Origin: Bifidobacterium breve
GTDB taxonomy: Bacteria; Actinomycetota; Acidimicrobiia; Acidimicrobiales; Microtrichaceae
Assembly: GCA_945901935.1 (NCBI GenBank)
Contig: CAMDLX010000005.1
Location: forward strand, 1-48,002
DNA: 48,002 bases
Direction: 5' to 3'
Of the stretch, positions 1-7,551 are shown piece by piece. The notes beneath the pieces were generated by a model. The model was given only the letters and a program-made list of their open reading frames with translations. It was not told the DNA's origin and ran no database searches. The number at the start of each line of letters is the position of its first letter. Positions within the stretch are counted from its first letter, which is position 1. Position numbers and translations under genes: made by a program.

Positions 1-161
1 GCTGGTGGAGTTGCAGCAGCAGTTGATTGGCCTTGGCCCTGTAGACCAACCGCCGCAGCGGCTCCCTGCTGCGCCGTGTCCCACTCCTGAGCTGGACTTG
101 CGCCCTGTTCAGTGGGTGTTTCGCCAAATGCTTTGTCCGACAGAACGGGATTGCGTGACAT
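1..161 (-). CDS. N-terminal fragment, possible Bax inhibitor-1/YccA family protein
   Basis: Only the first 53 codons lie inside the window; the gene runs off the left edge. The reading frame opens with ATG at 161, preceded by an AAAGG ribosome binding site six to seven bases upstream. The product begins MSRNPVLSDKAF and continues into a Gln/Ala/Thr-rich segment. The NPVLS-type opening is typical of actinobacterial Bax-inhibitor-1/YccA membrane proteins, but no membrane segment is visible in this fragment. The family call therefore rests on a very short match and is tentative. A small inverted repeat (178-197) lies in the 5' leader. Confidence 0.45.
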   Translation of the reverse strand, partial: MSRNPVLSDKAFGETPTEQGASPAQEWDTAQQGAAAAVGLQGQGQSTAAATPP

Positions 162-212
162 GAGTGCCTTTCAAGATGCCCGTTGATTCTGACGGGCAAA
201 CTGAACTGAAGT

Positions 213-234
213 TAGTCGGAATTCCTTCCGACTA
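213..234 (-). terminator. Hairpin downstream of the Ala-rich orphan gene
   Basis: A perfect 9-bp stem (213-221 with 226-234) encloses a 4-nt loop, 27 bp after the stop codon of the leftward gene ending at 261. On the minus strand only a weakly T-rich stretch follows, so it is a modest intrinsic terminator candidate. A second inverted repeat (178-183 with 192-197) follows it, in the leader of the next gene. Confidence 0.4.
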
Positions 235-260
235 GGCATCTAGGGGAGTGCAAATGCCTG

Positions 261-1733
261 TTAGCTGAGAATATCTTCCGCTAGTGCTGCAAGCGGTTCG
301 GCATGTGAACGTGATTGAGCGGCTGTCCTAGCTGCTGCAGCCAGAAACCAAATTCTGGCAGGGTGATCGGTGGCACGAAACCCACGCTCTAAGGCCGCAA
401 CCTGCGCTAAGGGTTGCATCTGTAGCGAACTGTCAGCAGCCACTGCCCGCCGAATTGCTAGCCAGGCTTGATTCGTGGACTCATGGTCCTGCGGCGGTAT
501 CGCCGTTGCTGCCTCGGCGGCAGAGTTCGGGTCGGCGTCGGCAAGAGCCAGCAAGGTATCTGCCAAGCCAGAGCTATCAAAGGGTGGAACCCAAAGTTCT
601 CCCACCGAGTCAAGGCTGCTAGCGGAGGGACTCAAGGGTGCAGCAAGCGCTAGTTCGTAACGAAGGCTGAGTGACTGAGAGCTCCTCATGCAGAGCTGCA
701 ATGCATCGGCAGCAATGCAGGCTGTGAGCGCAGATTGAACCTGCGGGTTGGCGCCCTCATGCACTGAAACTGCGTCGATACTCGTAACTGCATAGGCAGC
801 CGCTCGCAGCAGTGCAAACGTGTCCACTAGGTCTGCTGGGTCTAGCCCGTCCTCAAGGCTCGCAAGGAGCAGCGGAGCTAACTGCTCAGCTGGGGTTTGG
901 GCAATACCGGTTCCGAGTGCCGTCAGCCTTGCATGAGTCGAGGGCTCGAACCTGCCGGCAGTTTCTAGTGAACGGCTTTGAGCTTGATCGGCCAATAGCT
1001 GTGCTTGCATTCGCTGATCGAAAGCAAACTCTTCATCGATTGCTTGCAAGGCAATTTGCTGTGCCAGACCGCAAGACAACTGTTGATGGATTGCAGTGTC
1101 GAGGCCGAGAGCTGCAACGGACGCCGTCATGATGAGTAGCTGTTCGTTGACGTAGAACCTTGTCGAAGCAGCCGAAACGATAGCGTTGTGAGACTCGCTT
1201 GCATCCATCTCAGCGAGTCGGAGCCAGCTCCGAGCCGCTCGAGTTGACGCTGCATCGCTCGTCGCCTGCCAAAAATCGGCCAGAGCGCTTGCCGGATGAG
1301 CGTGTTGGTTCGGGAGTACTACCTGCGTTGCATGCCCGGAGCGATAGGTCGTCGCAGCTAAGGAAACGACTAGGGCAACAGAAATCTTTGCTGACTCGGC
1401 GTCTGTTGCTGCACCTTCGCGAATCGAGTTCTCTTGACGATCTGCGAGCCCAAGAGAAGCGGATGCAGCGACCAGAAGAGCGGCCACCGACTCGGTATCG
1501 GGCGGCTGGGCCTGAGCTGCAACAGCGGTAACTGCTAGAGCTAGATCTCGCGGAGAATGCCCACTCGCTAAGCGCTCACATGCCCATCGCACAGCTCTGG
1601 CAGCTGTTGCTTCTTCGGTAGCAGCAGGGGAATCCAGCAAGAAGGCAGCCAATTCCCTGTTGAGAACCTCTGGATTTTTACGCTCTACGAAGGGTTCGGC
1701 TTGAACTGTTCTGAGGTCGTGAGTTCCGTGCAT
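261..1733 (-). CDS. Ala-rich helical protein of unknown function
   Basis: I do not recognise this 490-residue protein. It is extremely rich in Ala, Leu, Ser and Gln and reads as continuous amphipathic helices, with no signal peptide, membrane segment or familiar catalytic motif. It could be an all-alpha repeat or scaffold protein. I chose ATG at 1733 because a GGTGGAG ribosome binding site sits 8 nt before it. The frame stays open to a TTG at 1823, which has neither a ribosome binding site nor a -10 element, and a GTG at 1808 preceded closely by GGAGG is another option. The gene is divergent from the thioesterase at 2000 and is followed by a hairpin. It appears intact. Confidence 0.6.
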   Translation of the reverse strand: MHGTHDLRTVQAEPFVERKNPEVLNRELAAFLLDSPAATEEATAARAVRWACERLASGHSPRDLALAVTAVAAQAQPPDTESVAALLVAASASLGLADRQENSIREGAATDAESAKISVALVVSLAATTYRSGHATQVVLPNQHAHPASALADFWQATSDAASTRAARSWLRLAEMDASESHNAIVSAASTRFYVNEQLLIMTASVAALGLDTAIHQQLSCGLAQQIALQAIDEEFAFDQRMQAQLLADQAQSRSLETAGRFEPSTHARLTALGTGIAQTPAEQLAPLLLASLEDGLDPADLVDTFALLRAAAYAVTSIDAVSVHEGANPQVQSALTACIAADALQLCMRSSQSLSLRYELALAAPLSPSASSLDSVGELWVPPFDSSGLADTLLALADADPNSAAEAATAIPPQDHESTNQAWLAIRRAVAADSSLQMQPLAQVAALERGFRATDHPARIWFLAAAARTAAQSRSHAEPLAALAEDILS

Positions 1734-1999
1734 ATGAGCAACTCCACCGTTACCCGAAGCATCCAGGGGTGCAGTGATGTCTGTTGTCTCTTGATCGCCC
1801 AACGCCACGTCACCTCCATCCAATCAGTCATGGCGGGAACTCCGACCGCCGGGTAGCAGTGTTGCAGAATTGAGCCACACACGATGCGCGTCATCGATGT
1901 TGCAACTCCTCGGCCAGAATACGTCTCTATGAATCATTCTTTGGGAGCTTCCGCTCTCTCCCCGTTTTGTGTACTCGCCGTCACTCTGTTGGCTTGCAG

Positions 2000-2821
2000 A
2001 TGAATTCGTTCTCGCTCGAAACGCAAGTGACGCAACTAGAGCAAGGCCGCTACAGCGCCAACATGGACCGGAGCTGGTGGATTATTTCAGGGCCTAATGG
2101 CGGCTATGTGGCAGCAATTATTTTGCGAGCAATCTGCGAAGAGGTCAATGAGCCAAGCCGAGCACCCCGGTCGATCAGTCTGCAGTTCTTGCGCGTGCCG
2201 AAAGAAGGGTTGGTCGAGATTGAGGTAGTTGTTGAACGCACGGGTCGCACCGTGTCGAACCTGTCCGCACGCATGACTCAGAACGGTGTGCTGTTAGTGA
2301 TTGCCATTGCTGTGCTGGCAGAGCATCGGGAGTCCCCGCTGAGTTTTAATGAATTGCCGGGGCTACCGCTGCTTGCAGATGGAACTGTCGTGCCGGGAGC
2401 AGAGTCAATCGCTGAAGAAGACCTTGACCCTGATCGCGACGTTCCTATGCGAGGCCACTATGAGCAACGCTGGGTGATTGGCGAGCACCCTTTTCAGCCT
2501 CTGCCTTCGGGGGAGTCGCTAGCCCGGACAGGTGGCTGGCTTCGGCCAGCGGGGGGTGAACCCATAGATGCCATAGCTCTGACGGCTATGACCGATGCCT
2601 GGCTACCACCAATTTTTAGCCGGGTTCGAGAACCGCTCATGGTGCCAACCATTGACTTGACCATTCATTTCCGTGGGCTTCCCAAAGACCCAGAAGCCTT
2701 CTGCTTTGTGCTGTTCGAAAGCCCGCTTGCTCAGGATGGCTACCTGATTGAGCACGGACAAATCTTTGATACCGATGGCCGTCTCCTTGCCGAATCGCGT
2801 CAACTCGCGGTGGTGATCTGA
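2000..2821 (+). CDS. Acyl-CoA thioesterase family protein (double hotdog)
   Basis: The 273-residue product matches the TesB-like thioesterase superfamily, which hydrolyses acyl-CoA thioesters in the cytoplasm. The N-terminal half contains the GPNGGYVAA helix start and the SISLQFLRVP strand typical of the first hotdog. The C-terminal half (TDAWLPPIF followed by IDLTIHFRG and a GYLIEHGQIFD strand) matches the second. ATG at 2000 is chosen because the hotdog homology begins soon afterwards; a TTG at 1967 would add 11 residues. No ribosome binding site is obvious at either. The substrate cannot be deduced. A similar thioesterase lies at 10859. Confidence 0.8.
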   Translation: MNSFSLETQVTQLEQGRYSANMDRSWWIISGPNGGYVAAIILRAICEEVNEPSRAPRSISLQFLRVPKEGLVEIEVVVERTGRTVSNLSARMTQNGVLLVIAIAVLAEHRESPLSFNELPGLPLLADGTVVPGAESIAEEDLDPDRDVPMRGHYEQRWVIGEHPFQPLPSGESLARTGGWLRPAGGEPIDAIALTAMTDAWLPPIFSRVREPLMVPTIDLTIHFRGLPKDPEAFCFVLFESPLAQDGYLIEHGQIFDTDGRLLAESRQLAVVI

Positions 2822-2894
2822 CGCCCCGGTTCAGCGGAAATCCCCAAGAAGAGTCATCTCGGGTCCCAGAGGGCCTATCCTAAAAGGACTTCTT

Positions 2895-4151
2895 ATGGAT
2901 GACCGACCCCGAAGTTTGCGGGCCATGCTCGCCGAGGCAAAAGACACCTCGGAGATCATGGTCGATCTGGCCTATGCGGCTGTGTATTTCAACGATCCCG
3001 GCATGGCCGATGAGGTCGCTGAACTTGAAGAGCGCATGAACGACCTTGTGCAAGACATGAGGGCGGTCTGCATTATGGCGGTCAGACGCCCAGCCGAGGC
3101 AGAGGGGATGGCTTCGGTCCTGCAGATCATCTCGGCGATTGAGAGCATCGCCAATGCTGCAGTAGACGTAACTCGAATCGTGACGCACCGTTTGGGAATT
3201 CCGAACGAACTCATCGGTGATTTGTCGAACGCTGAAGAGGTCTCTCATCGTGTGTGGATCCGTGAGGGTTCACACATGGCGCATCGCCCGCTCAAGGATC
3301 TTGAAATCACCATTCAGTGCGGCATGCGCGTGGTGGCGATTCGGCGCGATCGCTCTTGGATGATCGATGAGATAGACGGTGACTTTGTTGTCGTGCCGGG
3401 GGACGTGTTGTTCCTTCGGGGCTCGCCAGCGGGAATCGTGCGACTTCATGAACTCGCAGCGGCACCCACCTGGGATCCGCCCATGAGTGCGCCTGCTGGA
3501 GCGCTGACTGACCTTGACCGCGCTGTTGATGTGCTCGTAGAGATGAAGAACACCTCGGAGGCAGCCGTTGGCCTTGCCTATTCTGCGCTTGCGTTGAGGG
3601 ATAACGGCCTAGCTGCAGAGGTGCGGCACCTGGCGGAGCGTCTTGATGAGATGAAGGACCACCTGCAGCTCTGGGTATTGCGGGCTGCAAAGAAGGACGT
3701 CGATCCAGCACCCTTGCGCGGGCTGCTGCAATTGGCCTCCGCAGCAGAGGAGCTCGGGGACCAAGCGGCGCAAATGGTGTGGCTGATTACCGATGATCGC
3801 GGCTTTCATCCGATTGTAAAGCTCGCACTTGGTGAGGCAGACGTCGTCGCAACCCAGGTTCCCGTAGCTGCTGACTCCTCGGTTGCTGGGTGCAGCCTTG
3901 CGGAATTGCAGCTAGATATTGAGCCGGGGTTTCAGGTCCTCGCTGTCCGAAGAGATAATCGCTACATCTATCGGCCTCGTGGATCCGTGGTCATCGAGCC
4001 TCTCGATGAACTCATAGCTTCAGGCCCCCAGGAGGGGCGGGTTCGCTTAGCCGAATTGTGTGGGTGGGTCGTGATCGAAGACGAGGATGACCCCACGGGG
4101 GAGTTCAGCCTTGTTCCGTTGTCTGCATCGAGATCCGGCGCATCTCGCTAA
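2895..4151 (+). CDS. Soluble tandem PhoU-like/TrkA-C (RCK_C) domain protein
   Basis: This 418-residue protein has no membrane segment and is built as an internal duplication. Residues about 8-195 and 210-400 each hold a helical PhoU-like domain followed by a TrkA-C/RCK_C ligand-binding domain (GMRVVAIRRDRSWMI in the first, GFQVLAVRRDNRYIY in the second). RCK_C domains gate potassium channels and transporters by binding small ligands such as cyclic dinucleotides, so a regulatory partner role is inferred. No channel gene is adjacent. The start is ATG 2895, with AAAGGAC just upstream and a TATCCT -10-like hexamer at 2876-2881. The stop codon lies inside a 15-bp tandem repeat. Confidence 0.75.
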   Translation: MDDRPRSLRAMLAEAKDTSEIMVDLAYAAVYFNDPGMADEVAELEERMNDLVQDMRAVCIMAVRRPAEAEGMASVLQIISAIESIANAAVDVTRIVTHRLGIPNELIGDLSNAEEVSHRVWIREGSHMAHRPLKDLEITIQCGMRVVAIRRDRSWMIDEIDGDFVVVPGDVLFLRGSPAGIVRLHELAAAPTWDPPMSAPAGALTDLDRAVDVLVEMKNTSEAAVGLAYSALALRDNGLAAEVRHLAERLDEMKDHLQLWVLRAAKKDVDPAPLRGLLQLASAAEELGDQAAQMVWLITDDRGFHPIVKLALGEADVVATQVPVAADSSVAGCSLAELQLDIEPGFQVLAVRRDNRYIYRPRGSVVIEPLDELIASGPQEGRVRLAELCGWVVIEDEDDPTGEFSLVPLSASRSGASR

Positions 4152-4182
4152 CGCTCATCTCGCTAAGGCGCATCTCGGGCGT
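4138..4182 (+). repeat. Three 15-bp tandem units across a stop codon
   Basis: Three consecutive 15-bp units (4138-4152, 4153-4167, 4168-4182), with core GCGCATCTCGCTAAC, differ by only a few bases. The first carries the TAA stop of the PhoU/TrkA-C gene; the second repeats the stop-codon context in the spacer before mca. It looks like local slippage duplication. Confidence 0.7.
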
Positions 4183-4221
4183 CGGCAGATTGCCCGTCGC
4201 ATGGGCCTGCAATCCGACTAC

Positions 4222-4227
4222 TAACCT
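4222..4227 (+). promoter_or_regulatory. -10 element TAACCT of leaderless mca
   Basis: TAACCT ends exactly 6 nt before the GTG start of mca at 4234 and there is no Shine-Dalgarno sequence. Transcription starting at the G of GTG would give a leaderless mRNA. Confidence 0.5.
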
Positions 4228-4233
4228 GCGGCT

Positions 4234-5112
4234 GTGACTGCCTCCTCCCCACTTCGACTCTTAACTGTTCACGCACATCCAGATGATGAGTCATCGAAGG
4301 GTGCACCGAGCATTGCCAAATACCGTTCCGAGGGAATTCTGTCCACGCTGGTCTGCTGCACTGGTGGCGAGGCCGGGGACATTCTTAATCCAGCAATGGA
4401 TCGCCCTGAGGTACGTGAGAACCTGGCGCAGGTTCGACTCGATGAGCTCGCAACGGCTGCAGAAATCATTGGCTATGACACCGTTGACATGCTCGGGTAT
4501 CACGACTCGGGCATGCCCGATTCGGAGACCAACGCTCGTCCAGACAATTTCTGGAATGCACCACTTGATGAAGCTGTGGAGCGCCTAGTTCGGATTATTC
4601 GTCGTGATAAGCCACAAGTCATTGTCACCTACGGCGATGACCAGCAGCACTACGCACACCCTGATCACCTGAAGGTGCACGAGATCACACTGCCGGCCTT
4701 TGCTCGTGCGGGAGACGCTGGCTGGTATGGGAACGCTGGCGAACCTTGGCAGCCACTGAAGCTGTATTACACCGAATGGTCCAAAGAGAGAATTCTTGCG
4801 CTTCATGAAAAGTTTGTAGAGCTTGGCCTTGAGTCGCCCTTTGCAGGGGACTGGCTGGAACGACTCGAAGCCCTAGAAACAACGGATCGAATCACCACCC
4901 GCGTCGAGATCGGCGATTTTTATGAGGTGCGAGAAAAAGCCCTGATTGCCCATGCCACGCAGGTAGACCCCACCGAGAAATTCTGGTTTGGGTTGCCCAC
5001 TGAAGTCGCTAGAGATGCACACCCGTTCGACGATTACGTCCTTGCGCAATCTCTGGTTGAGTCTGAACTGCCCGAGACCGATTTGTTTGCTGGAATTCCC
5101 GGGCGCTCCTGA
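4234..5112 (+). CDS. mca: Mycothiol S-conjugate amidase Mca
   Basis: Mca is a cytoplasmic zinc amidase that cleaves mycothiol S-conjugates of electrophiles, releasing a mercapturic acid for export and regenerating the GlcN-Ins part of mycothiol. The 292-residue length and overall sequence match Mca rather than the shorter deacetylase MshB. The zinc-binding AHPDDE motif is at residues 14-19, the HPDH motif at 142-145, and the CTGGE loop and EPWQPLKLYYTEW segment are conserved. The GTG start at 4234 is supported by a TAACCT -10 element 6 nt upstream. Its presence implies that the organism makes mycothiol. The next gene follows after 4 nt. Confidence 0.93.
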   Translation: MTASSPLRLLTVHAHPDDESSKGAPSIAKYRSEGILSTLVCCTGGEAGDILNPAMDRPEVRENLAQVRLDELATAAEIIGYDTVDMLGYHDSGMPDSETNARPDNFWNAPLDEAVERLVRIIRRDKPQVIVTYGDDQQHYAHPDHLKVHEITLPAFARAGDAGWYGNAGEPWQPLKLYYTEWSKERILALHEKFVELGLESPFAGDWLERLEALETTDRITTRVEIGDFYEVREKALIAHATQVDPTEKFWFGLPTEVARDAHPFDDYVLAQSLVESELPETDLFAGIPGRS

Positions 5113-5116
5113 CACC

Positions 5117-6094
5117 GTGGATGTAGCGCTCCCAGGAGATCCGCACGAGTCGTCATCCGGGGTAAAAATTCGCGTCTGGCAGCCAAGCGAGCTCGGAGCC
5201 ATGCTCTCGCTTTGCCAAGTCGGATTTGATCAGGGTGCACTGAGCGAAGACGACCTTGAGTTGTGCTTTCTTCCGGGCGAAGCGGAACCAAGCGTGGTAC
5301 TCGGAACTGATGACCACATGGCCTGTGCGGTTTTTAGGATCCTCGACGCGGCTTCACCGACCAGTTCAACGCTGCAACGGGTGGCTCGGGTCGAACTGCT
5401 CGTGACTCATCCCAGTCGCCGAAGGCGCGGGCTCGCACGGCAGTTGCTCCTTGCCGGTGAGAGGTGGGCCCAAAAGAACGAAGTCACTCAGTTGGTCGTC
5501 GGCGGGGCGAAGCCAGTGGGCGTCTTTAGCGGCGTGGACCTGCGGTGGACAGCAGCGCTCTGTCTTGCGGAATCGATGGGGTATGAACGGCATGGGATTG
5601 CTGTGGACCTGTCATGCGCAACTGTCCAGTCTGCCCGCATACCTGCACCAGCAGGAGTCCAGATTGCTCGAGTTGAGTCCGACACGCAGGTCGAGGAACT
5701 GCTTCGGTTCGTGCAGGAGAATGCGCCAGCGGAAATGGGGAATTTCTTGCGAGCTACAAGTGCTGGAACTGCCTTGATCGCCGTTAGGCCAGAAAATCGC
5801 GAGGTCCGTTGCGTCGCAGCTCATTCTGTTTATCGACTTGGGGTTATTGGCCCCGTAGTTTTTGCGGGCCAGACTGGCGCTGCTAAAGAAATGTTGCAGC
5901 ATGACTCTGATCGGGTGGCGATGCTCTCAGCAGTAGTTGCAATGATGCGGTCAGACCTAGCCGCCGCAGGGCTAACCACTATCGAGGTTCTGGGCGAAGA
6001 CTGCATCTCTGACTACGTAGCTGCGTGTGCTGCGCGCACCGGCAGAGTCTCACAGGTGTTCTCTTGGGACCTCAGCAACCTCCGAGCGGAGTAG
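5117..6094 (+). CDS. GNAT family N-acetyltransferase
   Basis: The 325-residue product has one recognisable GNAT acetyl-CoA-binding core: the strand VARVELLVTHPS followed by the RRRRGLAR pyrophosphate loop at about residues 101-108. The C-terminal half (about 165-325) looks like a second, degenerate GNAT lobe without that loop. GTG 5117 is chosen because it begins 4 nt after the mca stop, which suggests translational coupling; the frame is open further upstream inside mca. Mycothiol synthase MshD also has two GNAT lobes and would fit beside mca, but the active loop is in the N-terminal lobe here, opposite to MshD, so I do not call it mshD. The substrate is unknown. Confidence 0.7.
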   Translation: MDVALPGDPHESSSGVKIRVWQPSELGAMLSLCQVGFDQGALSEDDLELCFLPGEAEPSVVLGTDDHMACAVFRILDAASPTSSTLQRVARVELLVTHPSRRRRGLARQLLLAGERWAQKNEVTQLVVGGAKPVGVFSGVDLRWTAALCLAESMGYERHGIAVDLSCATVQSARIPAPAGVQIARVESDTQVEELLRFVQENAPAEMGNFLRATSAGTALIAVRPENREVRCVAAHSVYRLGVIGPVVFAGQTGAAKEMLQHDSDRVAMLSAVVAMMRSDLAAAGLTTIEVLGEDCISDYVAACAARTGRVSQVFSWDLSNLRAE

Positions 6095-6097
6095 CGT
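6092..6097 (+). promoter_or_regulatory. -10 element TAGCGT overlapping a stop codon
   Basis: TAGCGT ends 7 nt before the GTG start at 6105. Its TAG is also the stop codon of the preceding acetyltransferase gene. It would allow leaderless transcription of the deacetylase gene independently of the upstream operon. Confidence 0.4.
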
Positions 6098-6104
6098 CAC
6101 AGCT

Positions 6105-6956
6105 GTGAGCTCACTTGTTGAACAACTCGGCTACGGCCCCGATGCCCGCCTTCTGATCATCAACTGTGACGATCTTGGCATGTGTCACTCGGCAAACGAA
6201 GGGGTCTACCGTTCCCTGCGATCAGGGATGGCTACTTCGGCAACCCTGATGGTTCCCTGCCCCTGGGCTCATGAGGCCGCCACTCAGTATCAAGGTGAAG
6301 ACATCGGGGTACATCTGACGCTCAACTCCGAGTTCGAGTACTACCGGTGGGGGCCCGTAACTCAAGCTCCCTCGTTACTTGGCGGCGGCGGTGGGTTTCC
6401 TCGCACCGTGCTCGATGTCTGGGACCATGCCGACCTTGACGAGGTTCATCGCGAATTGCGCGCACAGATTGAGCGAGCTCTTGAGTGGGGCATCGACGTG
6501 ACACACCTCGATTCCCATATGGGAACCCTGCAGCTGCGACCTGAGTTCTTTGATGTCTATTTAAATCTGGCCATGGAATTTGATCTGCCAATTCGACTGT
6601 CCTCAATTGACACTCAAGAAATGGTCGGGTTTCCATTTCGCGACCTTGCAGAGCAGGAGGGTGTCGTGAGCGTTGACACGCTGGTGTTCTACTCGGGAGT
6701 GAGTGCGCGTGAACCATTCGAAGAGATCCTTGCTGATCTGCCGCTCGGAGTGACCGAGATCTATATGCACCCAGCTGCCGATCACGCAGAGTTGCGAGCC
6801 TGCGCTCCGGATGCTGCCGGACGCGTTGATGACTTGGAACTACTCACCGAGGATCAAGCCATTCGAGACAAGGTCTCCCAGTCGGAGGCAGTCCTTGTTG
6901 GTTGGCGTGAACTGCGCGACCTTCAGCGAAGCAGCGCTACTCCTCGAACGGCTTAG
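6105..6956 (+). CDS. ChbG/HpnK (YdjC-type) carbohydrate deacetylase
   Basis: The 283-residue protein belongs to the YdjC/ChbG/HpnK family of metal-dependent deacetylases acting on N-acetylated sugars or glycolipids. The metal-binding NCDDLGM motif is at residues 20-26, followed by GVHLTLNSE, THLDSHMG and a late EIYMHPA motif carrying further ligands. GTG 6105 is chosen because it lies just after the preceding stop with a TAGCGT hexamer 7 nt upstream and leaves a normal N-terminus for the family. It shares a 20-bp antiparallel overlap with the converging nuclease gene. The substrate is not determined by context; a sugar conjugate is likely given the mca-GNAT neighbourhood. Confidence 0.85.
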   Translation: MSSLVEQLGYGPDARLLIINCDDLGMCHSANEGVYRSLRSGMATSATLMVPCPWAHEAATQYQGEDIGVHLTLNSEFEYYRWGPVTQAPSLLGGGGGFPRTVLDVWDHADLDEVHRELRAQIERALEWGIDVTHLDSHMGTLQLRPEFFDVYLNLAMEFDLPIRLSSIDTQEMVGFPFRDLAEQEGVVSVDTLVFYSGVSAREPFEEILADLPLGVTEIYMHPAADHAELRACAPDAAGRVDDLELLTEDQAIRDKVSQSEAVLVGWRELRDLQRSSATPRTA

Positions 6957-7545
6957 GGCAAGCTGACCATAAACCGATTCCCTGACTGCGCGCTGCGGCA
7001 GCAGCGGAACGGAACTCTTCGACATGTGCAACGTTTGGCGGGAACGTGTACTGGTTGGCAAACCCCGAAGTGACGAGTTCAAGGTTAATAAATAGGCCGT
7101 CTTGAGCGCGATACACATAGGCGAGTAGGCGACCGTACTTGTCTCGAGCCTCGATATCTCTGACGAGTTGAACCGCCTCATCTGGCTTGAGTAACGAGGC
7201 CAAGTGTTTGGAGGCTTCCTTGCCAAAGCACATCACAGGCTTTGAAGGATGAACGCTTTCGGGTGTATTGATTCCAATGAGGCGCACACGCTCCTCAACC
7301 CCATCAGCCAGAACAACGATGGTGTCCCCGTCTACGACTCGAGTCACGGTTGCGTTGGCTTTGAGTTTGTCCGAGGGCGAACCAGTTGAGGTTTGGGAGC
7401 AGCAGGCTAGGAGTAGCAGCCCCAACGCTAGGAGCGAACTGAGCAGGAGCTTCTTGAGCCTCTTGAGCGGCCCCCCTACCGAACCTGATTCGGAGCGAAT
7501 TGGGTGCACAGCATTCCTCGCTCGGACTTCAGTAGGAATGGCCAC
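6937..7545 (-). CDS. Lipoprotein thermonuclease (SNase-like)
   Basis: The product of up to 202 residues begins with a basic region and hydrophobic core (KRLKKLLLSSLLALGLLLLAC) ending in an LLAC lipobox, so it should be exported and lipid-anchored. The mature part is a staphylococcal-nuclease fold: VVDGDTIVV, RLIGINTPES with the catalytic Arg and Glu, and RDKYGRLLAYVY with the second catalytic Arg. It likely degrades extracellular DNA or RNA. The GTG start at 7545 is 6 nt after the thiolase stop, but the signal sequence suggests that a start nearer residue 13 is possible. The 3' end overlaps the convergent deacetylase by 20 bp. Confidence 0.85.
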   Translation of the reverse strand: MAIPTEVRARNAVHPIRSESGSVGGPLKRLKKLLLSSLLALGLLLLACCSQTSTGSPSDKLKANATVTRVVDGDTIVVLADGVEERVRLIGINTPESVHPSKPVMCFGKEASKHLASLLKPDEAVQLVRDIEARDKYGRLLAYVYRAQDGLFINLELVTSGFANQYTFPPNVAHVEEFRSAAAAARSQGIGLWSACPKPFEE

Positions 7546-7551
7546 TACGAA

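Noticed and set aside
1685-1894. Minus-strand frame of 69 codons overlapping the start of the Ala-rich gene
   Set aside because: It overlaps the start region of the longer gene in another frame and has no family resemblance or start signal.
5117-6094. Possible mycothiol synthase MshD beside mca
   Set aside because: The visible acetyl-CoA loop is in the N-terminal lobe, opposite to MshD, and the C-terminal lobe lacks it. General GNAT is the safer call.
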